The notes under the pieces were generated by a model. The model saw nothing but the letters and a program-made list of their open reading frames with translations. It had not been told where the DNA came from and made no database searches. A DNA stretch of 64,000 bases. Origin: Arabidopsis thaliana. Its lineage: Eukaryota > Streptophyta > Magnoliopsida > Brassicales > Brassicaceae. The position numbers and the translations under genes are program-made. The DNA lies in assembly GCF_000001735.4 (NCBI RefSeq), contig NC_003071.7:17025443-17089442 (forward strand), in the 5' to 3' direction. Positions within the stretch are counted from its first letter, which is position 1. Every line of letters starts with the position of its first letter. Positions 11,390 to 22,900 of the stretch are shown in pieces.

Positions 11390-14032
11390 TTACACCAAAA
11401 CTATATAATGGAGTAACTGCATATTAAAAGGGCAATGCAAAACAAGAGAAGATAGAAGGATCAGAAAAAGAAAATGGATCTTTTTCTGGTTACTTTTACT
11501 CACATTACAATCATATGCATATGTTCGTGCGAGTACTATGGCTGCATTACGTTCTTGCTCTGACTCGAAAGTTAGTAAGAAAGTTAGACCCTTTCTAAGT
11601 TGCCAGAACAATGCCTTTGCAGGAACGTTAGCATTGCCTCTCACTCCACAGAGCTGAAATGTTACCAAACCATTTAAACTTGAAGAAAAAGAAAACTTCA
11701 AATAAAGCTAAAGGAAGAGACAGAGAGTGAATTAAGTGGCAATCATAGGCTCTAGATTACCTGCATGGAGGTTGAATATATTTCTCTAGCCTTTGTGATC
11801 CATCCTCGGGACAGCTTTATCCTCGCCTTTCCAACAGTAAATACATGGGATCGTGATGCATGGTCTTGTCCATTCATCTGTGATATAACCACCTGCGAAG
11901 AATTTCAACATTTCTAGTTTTGTTAGAGCAAGAAATAACAACTGTTTTATGCAAAATTCTCTTCCAAGGGGAAAAGGAAAGTTGTAAACATACGGTGAAT
12001 TCACTGTTAGATTTGCGCAGGAGTGATTCAACGCGTGACTGCAAGCCAGCAGCTGTAGAAATTGTGATTCAGTTAGCCATTTTGTTTATCATATCTCCAT
12101 TATAATCTGTATTTGGACTTTGCAGAAAGTACATAATAATAGCAAACTCTTGTAACACCAACCAGTATTAATTGGACCATCGGTTGTAACGGTGAACTTC
12201 TGGCCATTTGAAACAATGTCTGCTTGTATCACTCGCCCGACATCAAATGGTTCTGGAGCATATACTGACCGGTTGGCACCTAAGATTGGAAAAATGTGAA
12301 CTGCTCAGTGCTCAAGCTAAAAGCTCATGTCCTATAAGTTATTTTGAGAACATAATAAGATTTGCCAAATGATCAGGGAAAGAGAGAATGCGAATTACCA
12401 GATATAGCTTCTCTTCGACTAGACTCAGATGCTGCACGGTACCAATGGATTGAGCATTTGGAAATATCTATACCACTGTCTGAGGAGGCACGGATTCTTA
12501 GGCACGAGCCAAGACTTTGTGCACCATCCAGAACATACGGACATGACTTGGACCCCTCAGCTTTCTTAATTATTGCTATCTATATGGATATTTGCAATTT
12601 TTAGAGTCAAGACAGTTTGTTGATGAAAGAATAACAAGAAGTAAACAAGACACAAAACCTACCTCTCTTTGAAGTTTAACGGAATATGCAGACTTCTCTT
12701 GGATTTGACTCTTTAAATCACGAAGCTCATGTTGCATACCGATCACCTAGATTATAAACCATCAAAATCAGAAGTTTTGTTTGAACATTTTGGATTCCAT
12801 TGTCAAAAAGATGACTAATGAAAGAGATAGAAAGTCTTATAATGGAAAATTTATGTAGAGCACAGAAATGGAGTTGGACCATGGTTGGTTTATGCAACCG
12901 TCTAATTCGTCTAGCCTCCTGAACCTCCTCAACCAATTTCTCCACATTCTGTGAAAATGGAACATAAGTTTGATTCAGAATCCTACTCCTATGTCATAAG
13001 TCAGAGCATAACATATGAAAAGGAAAACTGAACTCAAAATGATACATACCGGTCCCTGATCTCTAGAAGCTTTAGAACAAAGCTCCTGTTCTTCAAATGC
13101 ACCTCCAAGTTTCATCACAAGAGCCCGTGCACTCTCTATTTCAGCACAAGCAAACGACTTTTCTTGGTTTACTAACTTCTTCGCGTCGTCTGAAGCCTGA
13201 GGAAACACAATGAATCAGCCTTAGCTTGACTGTCTACAAATGTCTAACAAAATTATAATGTATTAAACATGAAAAGGAAACTTATAAGACCTTCTTGAGG
13301 AAGCTTGCCAGTTTCTTCACTTCAAACTTATCATGAATTAGTTCACCTTCATTTTGAGTTAACTTAACGGCTAGTGCCTCAACCTGCAAGACACAAAACA
13401 CTGCATAGTTTTATTCACACCCTTCACAGTTGATACAATCATACAAGTCATTGTAAAGGCGTAAAACCGTAAAGAAAGTGATTCTGCAGTAAGAAAAGCT
13501 AACCATGGAGATAGCTTTTTCCACTGCTTCTCTGTTTCTTCCATCCATACGACCTCTCATGGTTTCTAAAGCATCCCTAAGTTTCTTTAGCATAACATGT
13601 CCTTCCAAAGAAGTCACATCGTTTAACTTTGCCTTAAATATTCCAGCAAACAAAAAACACAATGTTGAAATTTGGTTTTAAGACCATCCATATCTAAACC
13701 ACAGACACATAATCATAGGAGGATGAGAAATAGAGTGGAACCTCATCAACTAACTTAGAAGCTGCAGCTAAATTCTTGTCAAATTTGCAAGCGAGATCAC
13801 GAACAGAAAGCTTCTTGTGCTGATCTGACAAATCTCCGGTCTCCTTACCGACGACATCTTTGACAGATGGAACTTTATCATCTTCATCAGGTTCATCAAC
13901 AATCTGATCATCAGGTCCTAACTTGTACGTTGGAAAATGATTAGAAGCAAAGCTCACATCTGCTGAAATTGGTTCAACCACAGCTTCAGACACCACTCTC
14001 TTTTCTTCTGTTTTAGGACATACTTTAGTCAT
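11390..14032 (-). CDS. SCAB3: SCAB-type plant actin-binding protein
   Basis: Twelve coding exons join in frame: 14032-13742, 13632-13504, 13383-13291, 13196-13050, 12948-12880, 12746-12663, 12579-12399, 12279-12163, 12052-11994, 11892-11761, 11653-11504 and 11416-11390, giving 492 aa. A 5' UTR intron probably spans about 14054-14665. Residues 1-97 are acidic and contain DEPDEDDK. Residues about 100-270 are coiled-coil (EKLVEEVQEARRIRRLHK, QHELRDLKSQIQEKS). The C-terminal 200 residues match the fused Ig-PH module of the stomatal closure-related actin-binding proteins (SCAB), which bundle and stabilise actin filaments in guard cells. The SCAB number is from memory; the family call is firm. The exon 5 donor (ATG/GTCC) is weak. 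The last intron is exitron-like (see findings). Confidence 0.85.
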
Positions 14033-17000
14033 TGTCAGGATCTTGTCTGTTTACAAAAAGAACAAAGAACAATTAAACAAACATGTCTTCTTATAATCAT
14101 CAACCTGAAACTCTGCATTCTCGTGACTGCATCTATTTAATTCTTTTTTTATATATCTTTTATAATTAAAAGAAACAGTTCAAGAAATTACTGTAAACAA
14201 AATCCCAAAATGGAACTTGCACTAATCTTAAACTTAATTTCAGATTAATTTTTGCTTCAACGGTAAGGAATCAACGAATTAGAAAAAGATGCAAGAACAC
14301 GGAAACAAACAAAAAAAAAAGAAATGGTGACACTAAACCTTGAAATTTTTTCAAACACATGAAAAGCTAGCAATTAATATAACATGTAAGATTATAGTTT
14401 ACAGATGCAAGAATTATCTAATTCATGCAACAAGAAATTACCATTGAAAAATGGAGACAACAAAATTCATGAGAATGCAAGAAGAATAGATTCTATAAAA
14501 CTTCTTCTTACAAGTTTTTAAGCCAACCCCAGAAACAGAGAGAGGCAGAAGTAGGAAGAAAAAAAACAGAGAAGAGTCTTTAGTCTTCAGAGTTTTATTT
14601 CTTCTGCAAAAGATTGAAGATAGAAGAAAATGCAGAAGTAGAAAAGAGAGAGAAAGGAGACGACACCTTTAGTCTTCTGATTCTTTAGTCTCTCTTCCCA
14701 AAAACAGCTCGCTTGACTCATCATCATTTCTTTAATCTCTCTCTCTCTTTCTTTCACGCCATCATCATCGTTAAAGAGAAGAAAAAACGTTTAAATATAA
14801 ATTCGACACAGTCTGGTCCGCCTCTTGTTTGCTGGAAAGTGACTACGCGCTCTCTCTTTTCGTTTGAAATTCACGCGCCGTCGGAGCTAATTGTTTTGAT
14901 GGAATGTAATTATGATTCTTTAACGACCATTTTATAAATCTTTAAGCCAAGAATATTAGTTTCCGTGTTTATCTAACTAATTATCTTCATAACACATCTC
15001 TTTCATTCGAAAAAATTGTATTGATTTTGCTCTGGTGGGATCATGTCCTTTTTCTTTGGTTATGATAGTAAATCTTTAATTAATCCCACCAATTTTTTTA
15101 TAGCGCCACCAATTTAGATAGCCGTTTAAAAAGGAGCCATCCATTTACATTTGGTCTGATAAAAAACAGTGTACGTAAGTGAATATATATTCATATTGAA
15201 GGTATTTTCTGATAACAAATTTGAGAACAACATATTCAATCTCTAGTTAGACAGAAAAAATAATAATTTATTTACCAAATGAGTTACTTATTGCATTATT
15301 TTTTTTCTTCATGCTATTTTATTTACATATATAAATCTGAGAATGGTTGGTAAACATAGACAAAATGCTAGATACCAAAGATAGTATTGTATTTTGGATT
15401 GAAAGTAGAACAATTATTGATAAAGGAATTAGATTTGTAGAACATGCATATGTATTCATTCTATTATTACTTCTACATTTCTTATCCATGGAATCTAACT
15501 TGGTAGGTTCAGAAAAAAGAGACTTTAAATAATTGTTTTTATGATAGCAAAAAGGAACCTTTATGTTGATTAAATGGATAGTTGCAACTTACCAAACTTT
15601 CTTTTAAATCTTTATAATCAACATCAATGTATTGTCCAAGTGTACATGTGATAAATAAGAGGAGGGGTCGTGTTAGTTGACTTGAACGGTTATATTTTGA
15701 AATTAGGTGTTTACTTGATTTCAACACTGTAATTCAAAATTACAAGTGCTAACGATTGTTTTGGTCAACAATTTTGTAGACTTGTAGTGATGGGCTATAT
15801 AGTTGCAAAGTATAAAGTACAAACCATATTCGTGTAGTATATACTAGGCTCCAAATCTTAGGTTACGATGTATATACTATGCATGATATCACCATACACA
15901 AAATGCACATCATATTTATATAGATGATCATCAATAAATTATACAGATCATACATGTACAAAGAAAATCTATCAAGTTAAATGTTTCTTATTACAAACCA
16001 TCAATTTCAATTGAAAAGAAATGAAATCAAATTTTGATAAACGCCTTATTAGATCTTCCAAATATATATCAAGATAATGCTAAATAATATGATAAAACGA
16101 GTTTAACAAAACAAATAACATGATAAACGCCATCTAATATATAGAAAATATTATTTATATTTAAATCCATTGAATTTAGACGTAGTACCATGGTCTTAGG
16201 TGGAACAAAAGCCAACCTAGTCGTTTCGGGTTGTTTTCATAAAGACGGCTAAATAGATATCCACAATGTCAACAATTTTTAATCTAATACCTATATATAT
16301 GTTTCAACAATGCAAATGACAAGAAATTGAACAAATTTACGAAAGATGTAATTTTTTTTGGATATGTAGGTTAGAGAGTGGAGTCGTGATAAATTGATAA
16401 AACAGTTGGTGGAATCTTTGTCTTGAGGAGCCAACGTTTCAGTTGAAAGGTCAAAAACACAACTATATTTTGATATTTTCACCAAAAAGAGAAACACTAT
16501 CAATCAATGCGGTGAACGTGAAGAGGACTTCCTTCTACTATTCCTCCAACCTAAGGAAGTCGTTGTCCGATACAGTTTTACATTAACCGTTCTCTCATTA
16601 CCTCATTTTGTTTTATTTTATAGTTTCATATATGTGTATGTGTTACATAAAATATAACAGAAATGAAAGTAACGTTTATGAATGAGTCCAATCCAGGAAC
16701 AAACATGAGCTGTGTTTTGTTGTCTTTTCACTTAGAAGTTCTAAAACGTGGCTCTTACTTCCTTGTTCCCTAATTTGGATTCCCGTTTAAAAAGGAAATG
16801 TTCCTATCCTTTACAAAAAAAAAATCTCAAGACAAACATTTTATAAAAATTATAACTGAGTACACATTGTCTATCTATCTCAACAATTGCATCTGACTAA
16901 TTAGGAGTACAATTCTCTCGAAGTTTGTATATCGCTTGGAATTTGGATCAAGACAATTTGAATCTCTCTCAAAACTAATCTCTTCAAAACCCATCACATG

Positions 17001-17230
17001 CTTTCTACCACTAAAACAGGCCCATCACATGCTTTCTACCTCTAAAACAGGCCCATCGGATATGTTCCTATATTTTTTGTCCGATAAAGTTATAAGAAGC
17101 GCAAGGCCCATAATATTTTTAGTTATTAAAAAAATTAGCAGACGTAGGGTTGACTTAAAAAAGACTCTTATTACATTAGTCGACAAGTAAAAAACACGTG
17201 GCATATATTGTGCGTTCGTAGAGACTGTAA
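14033..17230. other. SCAB 5' UTR, then divergent intergenic region
   Basis: From 14033 to about 14830 lies the 5' leader of the SCAB gene with its probable intron and a TC-rich exon. From 14940 to 17200 the DNA is AT-rich with no recognisable gene. Two 31-bp direct repeats lie at 16990-17051. The sequence CCGTTTAAAAAGGA occurs twice, near 15123 and 16784. The last 60 bases begin the pyrimidine-rich 5' UTR of RHC1A. Confidence 0.55.
16990..17051. repeat. 31-bp tandem direct repeat, two copies
   Basis: The unit begins CCCATCACATGCTTTCTACC and ends CTAAAACAGG. The two copies (16990-17020, 17021-17051) differ at one base, A versus T. A third copy appears to start (CCCATC) at 17052 and then diverges. 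Confidence 0.9.
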
Positions 17231-17333
17231 TAAAGACGGAGAGATTCTTCTAGAGTCAGTTCTTCTTCTTCATCCTCTTCTTCCCCCCAAATCCTCTCTC
17301 GCTAGGGTTTCTCATTCCGATCCATAATTCTAG

Positions 17334-18112
17334 ATGTCGAGGTATTCTTTTGATTGAGCTCCGCTTTTAACCAAACCATCTTAGATTTTGTTTTCATGAT
17401 TGGATCACTGAATTGAAATTCTTCTCTTCTGTCTTTAGATTTCTTCTCAGGTAATTTTGCTCTGCTTTGTGAAGCGTTTTCATTGATCGGATTTTAGCTT
17501 CTCGTATTTAAATTGATACTTGTGTGCATCTGAAATTCGTTTGGATTAAGCCATTCCGAATTTTGAGTTACTTGTGAGTTGTGAGTTGTTACATTACCCT
17601 CTCATTTATTTTCCCACTCCATAAATTGGTTTCAGTTAGAAATTGTAGTAGCTACAAGGTGATTGATTGCATCATTATTTGAACCTTCGTTGGTTTGTGT
17701 TGGCTTATATAAGCAAGTTCCGTCAAAAGATTAAAACTTTGGGTTCAGTCTCTGTGTGTTTATTAGCAGCTAGACTTTGTATTGCCTGAAAATTCATGAT
17801 TGAGGGATATGCTTTATGTACTATTATAAGTTCTGAGTTTGTAGAAACAATATTTTGTGTTTTGGGGAAAACACCACAATAACTTTCTATTAATGTATTA
17901 GAAAAAGAAAGTTGGAACCTATGTTTTAGAAAATTTTTTCTCTATATATTGAAGTATGACCTATAATTGAATCTTCTGATGTGCACTAAACTGAGGCAAG
18001 CGGGATTTCCTGGAGTCTTTGGTTTGCTTACTTGGAAAAAACTGTAGATAACTGATTACTAACTTATACCCACTTTTGCAGGTTTTTAACTGAGACCTGT
18101 CAAATAAGCTAA
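17334..18112 (+). promoter_or_regulatory. Candidate upstream ORF split by the RHC1A 5' UTR intron
   Basis: ATG at 17334 is followed after 8 coding bases by a GTATTC donor (exon ends at 17341). A TTTTGCAG acceptor ends at 18081. Joined, the frame reads 12 codons (MSRFLTETCQIS) and stops at 18110-18112, 88 bases before the main ATG. The splice sites are inferred; an alternative donor lies at 17451 (CTCAG/GTAATT). Confidence 0.45.
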
Positions 18113-18199
18113 AGCTTCTTCTAAGAGCTTCAAGGAAAGCATTGCATTGTTGTGGTCTTGTTTGTGTCCACAGAAGGAAAGAAGAGTGAGAAGCTCAGG

Positions 18200-19186
18200 A
18201 TGTCAAGCAGTCGAAATACCCACTGGTGTCACAGATGTCAGCGTGCTGTCCGCCTTCACGGCCAAGAGCCTGTATGCTTTTATTGCGGAGGTGGATTTGT
18301 TGAAGAACTTGATATGGCTCAAGCCAGCCCCTTTGATATGTTTAGATCCCACAGGGGTGTTGTAGAACGTGATCAGACTTTTGATCTCATGGATGCTTTC
18401 TCTGTGTTTATGAGGAACCGCTTAGCTGAAAGGAGCCACGACAGAGAAATCAGAGGAAGAACCATCAGTTCAGGTCCTGAAAACTTTCCTGGTCTGGCCC
18501 CTTTGTTGATCTTTGGTGGTCAAGTCCCTTATAGACTAACTGGCGACAATGCAGTCGAAGCCCTCTTCAATGGCGGCTCCCCTGGCATTGGCATCACACG
18601 TGGTAACACCGGCGACTACTTCTTCGGTCCCGGCCTTGAAGAATTGTTCGAGCAGCTTTCAGCTGGCACTACTCGCCGAGGCCCACCACCCGCACCGAGA
18701 TCAGCAATAGACGCATTGCCAACTATCAAGATCGCGCAGAGGCATCTTAGGTCATCGGACTCGAATTGTCCCGTGTGCAAAGACGAATTCGAACTGGGAT
18801 CAGAAGCGAAACAGATGCCGTGTAACCACATCTATCATTCTGACTGCATTGTCCCGTGGCTGGTTCAGCACAACTCTTGCCCGGTCTGTCGCCAAGAGCT
18901 ACCATCAGCTAGCGGACCTTCAAGCAGTCAAAACAGAACCACCCCTACCAGAAACTACAGAAGCAGTAGTAGTAGTAGTAGTAGTAACAGTCGTGAGAAC
19001 GGGAATGAAAGAAGGAATCCTTTCTCTTCCTTCTGGCCATTCCGTTCGTCAGGTTCAAGCTCAAGCTCCACTCAAAACCGTGGAGGCACAAGAAACTCGG
19101 ATACAAGCGATGAGAACCATAACTACCATCAACAGCAACATCAACAATCATATATGGGTTACAGTGGCTGGCCTTTTGATTACTAA
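18200..19186 (+). CDS. RHC1A: RING-H2 E3 ubiquitin ligase RHC1A
   Basis: A single coding exon of 328 aa. The frame is open upstream to 18152, but the conserved family N-terminus MSSSRNTHWCHRC starts at ATG 18200. Residues 9-30 form a zinc-ribbon with two CxxC pairs (WCHRC, CFYC), as in BCA2/RNF126-type ligases. A RING-H2 domain lies at about residues 190-231: CPVC, CNHIYHSDCI, W and CPVC, with all eight zinc ligands present. The tail is rich in serine (an AGT/AGC run at 18961-18987) and ends SGWPFDY. RING-H2 proteins of this class recruit E2 enzymes for substrate ubiquitination; substrates cannot be told from sequence. A long 5' UTR intron precedes the start. Confidence 0.93.
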   Translation: MSSSRNTHWCHRCQRAVRLHGQEPVCFYCGGGFVEELDMAQASPFDMFRSHRGVVERDQTFDLMDAFSVFMRNRLAERSHDREIRGRTISSGPENFPGLAPLLIFGGQVPYRLTGDNAVEALFNGGSPGIGITRGNTGDYFFGPGLEELFEQLSAGTTRRGPPPAPRSAIDALPTIKIAQRHLRSSDSNCPVCKDEFELGSEAKQMPCNHIYHSDCIVPWLVQHNSCPVCRQELPSASGPSSSQNRTTPTRNYRSSSSSSSSNSRENGNERRNPFSSFWPFRSSGSSSSSTQNRGGTRNSDTSDENHNYHQQQHQQSYMGYSGWPFDY

Positions 19187-19740
19187 AAGTCTAAAAGTGA
19201 GCTAAAACAAATCTTTGGTCTCACTTTGGTCTCTTTACTTAAATATGCTTGTGATTCTGCATATGCCTTGTGCTTCACTCTCTATCTCTCTCACTCTCTT
19301 TTATCAACATAAATAATGGAGAACTGTATTTGTTACTGTAGATTTTCTTTCTCTGTTAAAAACGAGTTCATCATTTTCTATATGCTTTGTTAAATATGTC
19401 ATTTTAGTTGGGTTTTTGAAAATGGTTGAAATAGATTTTTGAGTTGATCGATAAATAAATAAATGAAAACGTCTGGACACTCTTGAGCGATCTATCAGTA
19501 TCTCGTGATCTTCTTCAATACTAATAAAAAAAGGGAAAAGAAAGAGAAGAGAGTCGTGCTCATAAATTAACGGTGCAGAGCGATTGAACAAAAACAAAAA
19601 TATCTTCCAGAAAAAGCCATTTTTGATTGCGTATAATGAATACACGAAATTAAAATCATTACTTGCCATATATAGTACACTATTTCTCAGCTTCACTCAC
19701 TCTCGAGACTCGTGTATGTTGATTTACGGTTTGTTCAAGC
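19187..19740. other. RHC1A 3' UTR and DPE2 promoter
   Basis: Short head-to-tail spacer of about 550 bases between two plus-strand genes. A 130-codon minus-strand frame here has no coding character (see rejected items). No TE or RNA gene seen. Confidence 0.55.
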
Positions 19741-19795
19741 AAAGGTGATCATCAATTCCCAATTTTTTTTACGTCACTATTTTCGATTCACTCCA

Positions 19796-19822
19796 ATGGC
19801 TTGCGTGTTGCTGATTTCTTGA
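19796..19822 (+). promoter_or_regulatory. Candidate short upstream ORF in the DPE2 leader
   Basis: ATG at 19796 gives an eight-residue frame (MACVLLIS) ending at TGA 19820-19822, before a probable 5' UTR intron. The main ATG at 19926 follows that intron's acceptor (TTGTTTAG) within a few bases. Its presence in the mRNA depends on the transcription start, which I cannot see. Confidence 0.35.
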
Positions 19823-19925
19823 TTTTGTGGTTCTTGAGTTAGTCTCCATCTGATAAGTAAGTAAATTATGTGATTGTGATCTGGGTTTTGCTAAAGTTTT
19901 GATTTTTATTATTGTTGTTTAGAGA

Positions 19926-22900
19926 ATGATGAATCTAGGATCTCTTTCGTTGAGTACGAGCAAGTCGAGTAAGCCAATGGTTAGCATCAGCTTTTGGATA
20001 CCGTATTTCACTCACTGGGGAGAGAGCCTGCTGGTCTGTGGCTCGGCTCCTGGACTTGGTTCCGGGAATGTGAAAAAAGGTTTGCTGCTAAAGCCATCCC
20101 AGCAAGATGATCAGCTCATCTGGAGTGGCTCTGTCTCGGTTCCACCTGGGTTTAGCTCTGACTATTGTTACTATGTGGTGGATGACTCGAAGAGTGTGTT
20201 AAGGTCGGAGTTTGGGATGAAACGAAAACTTGTGGTGCCTGAGACATTGACCGGTGGAGAGTCTGTTCATCTTCGTGATCTCTGGCAGGTTTGAGTTCTT
20301 TGTCCTTTTCGAGTGTATTATACAAATTTTGTAATCTGATTTTGTAGTGTTGTGATTGATGTTCTGTTCCTTTAATTTTAGAGTGGGGATCAAGCTCTTC
20401 CATTTAGAAGTGCATTTAAAGATGTCATCTTCCACCACAGTTTCGATGTGAAAGTAGAAAAACCTCTAGGGGTCTTTATGAATAAGTCAGATCAAGATGG
20501 TATTCATTTTTTTATCTAATCCTATCACACCATTGTCTCTGAGATTCTCTAGTTTGTGATTGATCTCTTTGCTAACTGTTGTGGCCTTATGACTTTACCA
20601 TGTAAACAGATTCAGTTGTTGTCCAATTCAAAATCTGTTGTCCAGACATTGGAGAGGGAACATCTGTAAGCCTTTCTCTATGATCTTTGGTTTTCTTTCT
20701 TTTCATGTTTGAGCCTGATGTGGTGTTGTGGCCATCATTCTTACCCTTGATTATGACATGTACAGGTGTATGTTCTAGGCACCCCAGAAAAGTTGGGGAA
20801 TTGGAAAGTTGAAAATGGACTTAGACTCAACTATGTCGATGATTCCATATGGGAAGCAGATTGCTTGATCCCTAAAGCAGACTTTCCTATCAAATATCCT
20901 TTCTTTTTACTTTCTTCCAGACTAATTAGTTGAACATAGTTGACACTTCACTTCTCATATGCTTTCTGCATGTTGGGTTCTTAACGATTCTTTCACATAT
21001 AGATACTGTAAAGTTCAGAAGGAAGATAGCATAGGGTTTGAATCTGGTGGTAATCGGGAGCTGTCTCTTCACTCCATCGGTAGTAAACAGGAATACATTG
21101 TCATGTCAGATGGCTTGTTTCGAGTAAGTAACAGAGACAAGCTATGAACTAGCTCTAATGTGACAGAATCAATGTTGTCTTACTATTATTTAATTTTACT
21201 TGTAGGCAATGCCATGGAGGGGTGCTGGTGTAGCAGTTCCCATGTTCTCTGTAAGGTCAGAAGATGATGTTGGTGTGGGAGAGTTTCTCGATCTGAAGTT
21301 GCTTGTTGATTGGGCTGTAGATTCCGGGTTGCATCTAGTACAACTTTTACCAGTAAATGACACATCCGTTCATAAGATGTGGTGGGACTCGTATCCCTAC
21401 AGGTATGATGATTACATTTATGTTAGTTTTGCAGGAGTTCAATAAAGGACTTCTGTCACTTACTTAACGGATGGAAACAAATATCCAGAATTTTTGTTAT
21501 TATTCTTTCTTGACTACTGAATTCATAAATAGTTCATTTTTTGCTTCAATTTGGTTTTCGAGACCTTGGGTTCCATATACTTTGGTTGATGATTAGTGAC
21601 TGAGCCTGAGGCTCTGCTGAATATTAGTCTCTACTCTCTACTTAGTAAAATTTCTATATCAACTCATTGAACTGTGTGATTCATTCTTATTGTTCCTTTC
21701 CTCATTTGGATTGCTTCTCTTGCAGCTCGTTATCTGTGTTTGCATTGCATCCATTATATCTTAGAGTGCAGGCTCTCTCTGAACGTCTGCCAGAAGATAT
21801 CAAGGTAAGTTTCTACACTTATTGTATCCTGGAAGAGACTCCTAAGCAATATATTGGCTGACCTTTTTCGTTCTCTTTCAGGAAGAAATTCAGAAGGCGA
21901 AGAATCAACTGGACAAGAATGTAATGAGTCCCTTGTTAGACGTTTCATAGATTTTCTTACTTTTACGTCCTTGAAAAAGATAGCATCAGATAAACGGGAT
22001 ATAGTATTTTTAAATGGTTTGTGTCTGTATCAGCATGATGTGTTTAAACGCCTGCAAGCAATTGGTTCATATGTTAGTTCGTCACAATCAGAGTTTGAGT
22101 GTTGTAACCTAATCCTTTAAAGATTGTTACGTGTAGGATGTTGATTATGAGGCTACCATGGAAACTAAGCTTTCAATTGCCAAGAAAATCTTTGACATAG
22201 AGAAAGACCAGACTTTGAACTCAAGCACCTTCCAGAAATTCTTCTCTGAAAACGAGGTATGCTTCAAAATCTGATATTGTTTCCTTGATATCTCTTGAGA
22301 ATTGTCTGCATAGAACTTATGCCTCCAAAGGCCACGTCAGCGTTCCATTGGCTTACGGATTTTTGTTATCTTTGAAAGGGCTGGTTGAAACCATATGCAG
22401 CTTTCTGCTTCCTTCGTGACTTTTTTGAGACTTCAGATCATAGTCAGTGGGGGACCTTTTCTGACTATACAGACGACAAGGTATAATTTGCTTTTATGTT
22501 GTTCAAGTTTAAGTTGTGATCGAATTAGTTCAAGCTTTCCAGATGTATTTCATATAGTTTCAGTAATTTCTCACATCTCCAAATAACATTTGCCACAGCT
22601 TGAAAAATTGATATCCAAGGACAACTTGCACTATAACACTATATGCTTCCACTACTACATTCAGTACCATTTACATGTACAAGTAAGTATGTTCTGATTT
22701 ATCTAGTTATATTCCATTCTTGTAAGTGAAGTCGGTTACTGGATGTTTCATCTAAAGTGTGTTCTGGTTCCATTTTCAAAAGTTGTCAGCAGCAGCAGAA
22801 TATGCAAGGAAGAAAGGAGTTGTGCTGAAAGGAGACCTACCTATTGGCGTTGACAGAAACAGTGTTGATACGTGGGTTTACAGGAATCTGTTTCGCATGA

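Noticed and set aside
19304..19696. 130-codon minus-strand frame between RHC1A and DPE2
   Set aside because: It covers the 3' UTR and promoter, has AT-driven composition (Phe, Ile, Tyr), no motifs, and sits where the two plus-strand genes need regulatory DNA.
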